From Pedobacter hiemivivus (GTDB lineage Bacteria; Bacteroidota; Bacteroidia; Sphingobacteriales; Sphingobacteriaceae), in assembly GCF_004331685.1 (NCBI RefSeq), contig NZ_SJSM01000001.1, positions 616,994 through 680,993 on the forward strand: 64,000 nucleotides of DNA. Reading direction: 5' to 3'. A program made the position numbers and the translations under genes. This document shows, piece after piece, positions 63,082 to 64,000 of the stretch. Position 1 is the first letter of the stretch; each line of letters opens with the position of its first letter. Below the pieces are notes generated by a model, which was not told where the DNA came from, made no database searches, and was given only the letters and a program-made list of their open reading frames with translations.

Positions 63082-63744
63082 TTAGTTCATGGCGACGATC
63101 ATGATCTTCCCGACATAGTGGCTGTCGGATACCAGTCCATCTTTCAGTACTGAACTAAAATTCATCCAACCATGCACGTAATCCTCACCAAATTCCGGAG
63201 GTAACTGCAATTTAAAGACCCCAGCAGAGCGGGGAGCAGCACCCATTAGGCTAACAAACTGCTTTTTTGTTGGATTGTAGACCAGTAAATTAGCCATATC
63301 AGAAGCATCTTTATACTTATGATCTGCGATAGCTAATTGATCAGTCCATTCAAAATCCACTTTACCCGGCGCGGTAGCAGCAAGATTCATCTGACTAGGT
63401 AATAGCAGTTTTCCACGAGCAAATCTCACCTTTGTGTAATCCATTTCAACCGCTGTTCCTACTGTTGTAACGGCTCCCGTTAAGTGATAGCTAACAGCCT
63501 CGTTCATGGGTGAATTTGATGCTGATCTGTTACCATAGAACAATTCGATAAAATTGCTAAATGAACTTAAAAAGGCCGTAACCAAAGCAAACTTAGATCG
63601 TTGGAATAACTGTTTCAGCGTAGCCGGCTTATTACTAGGCCTGGTTAATCCTTTGATTACGTCTCTATTGCGGAAACGTGATCCTATAACTGCACCTGTT
63701 TTGTTTCTGAAGCCGCCAAGGACTCCCCATGTGATAATTCCCAT
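63082..63744 (-). CDS. DUF6266 family protein
   Basis: A 220-aa protein beginning MGIITWGVLGGFRNKTGAVI, with KPATLKQLFQRSKFALVTAF and SPMNEAVSYH, then beta-rich segments such as KVDFEWTD and MANLLVYNPTKKQF. This is the pattern of DUF6266, abundant in Pedobacter and relatives and of unknown function. No signal peptide. It is the first gene of the four-gene unit ending with the spanin-like protein (56 bp to the holin-like gene), so it may be a structural or cargo protein released by lysis. Confidence 0.75.
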   Translation of the reverse strand: MGIITWGVLGGFRNKTGAVIGSRFRNRDVIKGLTRPSNKPATLKQLFQRSKFALVTAFLSSFSNFIELFYGNRSASNSPMNEAVSYHLTGAVTTVGTAVEMDYTKVRFARGKLLLPSQMNLAATAPGKVDFEWTDQLAIADHKYKDASDMANLLVYNPTKKQFVSLMGAAPRSAGVFKLQLPPEFGEDYVHGWMNFSSVLKDGLVSDSHYVGKIMIVAMN

Positions 63745-64000
63745 TTTTTTTAAATTTTAAAAGTTAAAAATTTTGTTAATTACGTTATCCGTTTCCAAAA
63801 GCCCTGCAGTGCCTCTTTCCACAAACAACATCACAAAGAGAAAGAATCATGGTAAGCTCTACCAGCTCCGGGGGTTCCGGAACCCTCCCCTAAAAACAGG
63901 CAAAAACCTATTCAACGCCACACGTAAGCCATAAAAATTTTTATAAAAGAATTATCCAAATTCAAATTCGTCATCCAAAACTTTTAACATACGAACCAAA
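63745..64000. other. Upstream region of the DUF6266 unit
   Basis: Immediately before the start is an A/T-only stretch (63744-63778). Further out is a GC-richer piece containing CTCCGGGGGTTCCGGAACC (63868-63886). No ORF runs through it. It should hold the promoter of the lysis-like genes. Confidence 0.4.

Overview
The window is chromosomal DNA from a Bacteroidota bacterium, most likely a soil Sphingobacteriaceae of the Pedobacter type. The evidence is two SusC/SusD pairs, a SusR-like membrane regulator, GH92/GH97/GH71 enzymes, a DUF6266 protein, low GC, A-rich start regions instead of Shine-Dalgarno sites, and a TAnnTTTG-type promoter. Most genes are on the minus strand.

1-20 kb: one giant secreted protein gene on the minus strand, open at the left edge, with at least 6678 codons. 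It has a signal peptide, eleven beta-helix plus Ig-like modules of about 1.5-1.8 kb, then an array of Big_4-like Ig domains. The same frame was confirmed at points spread along the 20 kb. It is probably a surface adhesin or glycan-binding protein.

20-44 kb: two polysaccharide utilisation loci. Locus 1 in transcription order is GH92, GH92, SusC, SusD, and a double pectate-lyase/GH55-like beta-helix protein, followed by the giant gene. Locus 2 is a SusR-like regulator, SusC, SusD, GH71 (alpha-1,3-glucanase family), and GH97 (SusB-like alpha-glucosidase). Between them lie a YceI protein and a TTG-initiated membrane protein with an HTH-like N-terminus and a lectin-like C-terminus. The enzyme set (alpha-mannosidases, alpha-1,3-glucanase, alpha-glucosidase, possible beta-1,3-glucanase) suggests fungal cell wall as the food source; this is inference.

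44-57 kb: a defence-island-like region with a SIR2-domain protein, two HEPN-type proteins (one with a GYF-like N-terminus), a protein with two restriction-endonuclease folds, a 788-aa zinc-ribbon plus PD-(D/E)XK protein, an integrase remnant, a UDG-like protein, and a Lamassu-like pair (DUF4297/Cap4-type nuclease plus SMC/Rad50-type ATPase).

54-60.3 kb: small orphan genes separated by a recurring intergenic element whose core is TTCGTTTTTTGAGAC. They look like gene cassettes between direct repeats.

60.6-64 kb: a broken DUF6965-like gene, small orphan ORFs, a roughly 98-nt imperfect palindrome that could be a structured RNA, and a compact group that reads as a lysis cassette (DUF6266, 3-TM holin-like protein, secreted CHAP-like amidase, lipoprotein with a C-terminal membrane anchor resembling a unimolecular spanin).
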